From an uncultured Coriobacteriaceae bacterium (GTDB lineage: Bacteria; Actinomycetota; Coriobacteriia; Coriobacteriales; UMGS124), in the NCBI GenBank assembly GCA_902783515.1, contig CACZRK010000184.1, positions 1-5,122 on the forward strand: 5,122 bases of DNA. Reading direction: 5' to 3'. The notes below the pieces were generated by a model that did not search any database, was not told the DNA's origin, and saw only the letters and a program-made list of their open reading frames with translations. The position numbers were made by a program, and so were the translations under genes. Positions 4,827 to 5,122 of the stretch are shown here, piece by piece (the stretch's first letter is position 1; every line of letters begins with the position of its first letter).

Positions 4827-5122
4827 ATGCCTCACAACGCGATCGTTGTCAACCTGAACCTCTGCACGGGGTGCATGTCCTGCGAGGTCGCCTGCAAGCA
4901 GGAGAACGACGTCCCGCTGGGCGTCTACTGGAACCGCGTCCAGCGCATCGCGCAGGGCGACTCGTACCCCGACTTCAAGCAGTTCTGGCTGCCCACGATG
5001 TGCCAGCAGTGCGAGAACGCGCCCTGCGTTGAGGTCTGCCCGGTCGGCGCCTCCTATCGCGACGCGGACGACAACACGGTCCTCATCGACCAGGAGAAGT
5101 GCATCGGCTGCCAGCGCTGCAT
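4827..5122 (+). CDS. DmsB-like iron-sulfur (ferredoxin) electron-transfer subunit, 3' partial
   Basis: The ATG follows the stop codon of the catalytic subunit with no gap, so the two form an operon. The first 98 residues are visible. The N-terminal cluster motif is C13-x2-C16-x2-C19-x3-C23 (NLNLCTGCMSCEVACK). A second set is C59-x2-C62-x4-C67-x3-C71-P (MCQQCENAPCVEVCP), and a third begins C92-x2-C95-x2-C98 at the window edge (KCIGCQRC). This is the 'four-cluster' ferredoxin pattern of DmsB/NrfC/PhsB-type subunits, usually about 180-220 residues, so about half the protein is seen. It carries electrons from a membrane anchor or other donor to the [4Fe-4S] cluster and molybdenum site of the catalytic subunit. 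It has no signal peptide, as expected for a partner co-exported with a Tat-carrying catalytic subunit, or for a cytoplasmic complex. A membrane anchor (NrfD/DmsC type) or maturation chaperone may follow beyond the window, but this cannot be seen. Confidence 0.92.
   Translation, partial: MPHNAIVVNLNLCTGCMSCEVACKQENDVPLGVYWNRVQRIAQGDSYPDFKQFWLPTMCQQCENAPCVEVCPVGASYRDADDNTVLIDQEKCIGCQRC

Noticed and set aside
2142..4835. An 897-codon open frame on the - strand
   Set aside because: It lies opposite the molybdoenzyme gene and its protein is Val/Leu/Arg/Ala/His-rich with no family motif. Long antisense openings are expected where codons of the real gene almost always end in G or C.

Overview
The window is very GC-rich, with codons ending almost always in G or C. 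It carries a DMSO-reductase-family molybdenum enzyme followed by a DmsB-like ferredoxin subunit. Together with an APC amino-acid permease remnant and a degenerate acetylornithine aminotransferase, this suggests an anaerobic actinobacterium of the Coriobacteriia, most likely Eggerthellaceae (Eggerthella, Adlercreutzia, Gordonibacter, Slackia and relatives). The taxonomic call is inference from gene content and composition. No marker gene is present. All genes lie on the + strand.

Layout: (1) 3-281 is the C-terminal end of a GGDEF (diguanylate cyclase-type) domain protein that enters from the left. (2) 282-706 is a 425-base non-coding stretch. It holds several short inverted repeats, a pair of GTCAAC boxes one helical turn apart, a strongly C-rich tract and two small GC hairpins. 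(3) 707-1403 is a class III (ArgD-like) aminotransferase pseudogene with an in-frame TAA at 956-958, cut off at the Asp of the cofactor-binding motif. (4) 1404-1628 is an N-terminal fragment of a cytidylate-kinase-like protein, fused out of frame to the aminotransferase. (5) 1635-about 2051 is the N-terminal part of an APC-family permease with an apparent internal in-frame deletion. (6) The permease fragment runs in frame into a nearly complete molybdopterin oxidoreductase, giving one 1063-codon reading frame (1635-4826). (7) 4827-5122 starts a four-cluster ferredoxin subunit that leaves the window on the right.

The catalytic subunit and ferredoxin form a clear operon: the second ATG directly follows the first TAA and has a strong Shine-Dalgarno sequence. 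They would act as an electron-transfer pair, the ferredoxin feeding electrons to a bis-MGD active site that reduces (or dehydroxylates) an unknown substrate. The catalytic chain still shows a signal-peptide cleavage-type tail (LVPATKAYA) at fusion residues 157-165, but the twin-arginine part is replaced by permease sequence.

The most notable feature is the 1.35-kb stretch 707-2060. Three co-oriented gene remnants and the 5' end of the molybdoenzyme gene are joined by at least four breakpoints, while both flanks look intact. It may be a real collapsed operon or an assembly chimera, and the sequence alone cannot decide. No CRISPR array, tRNA, rRNA, transposase or integrase was seen.
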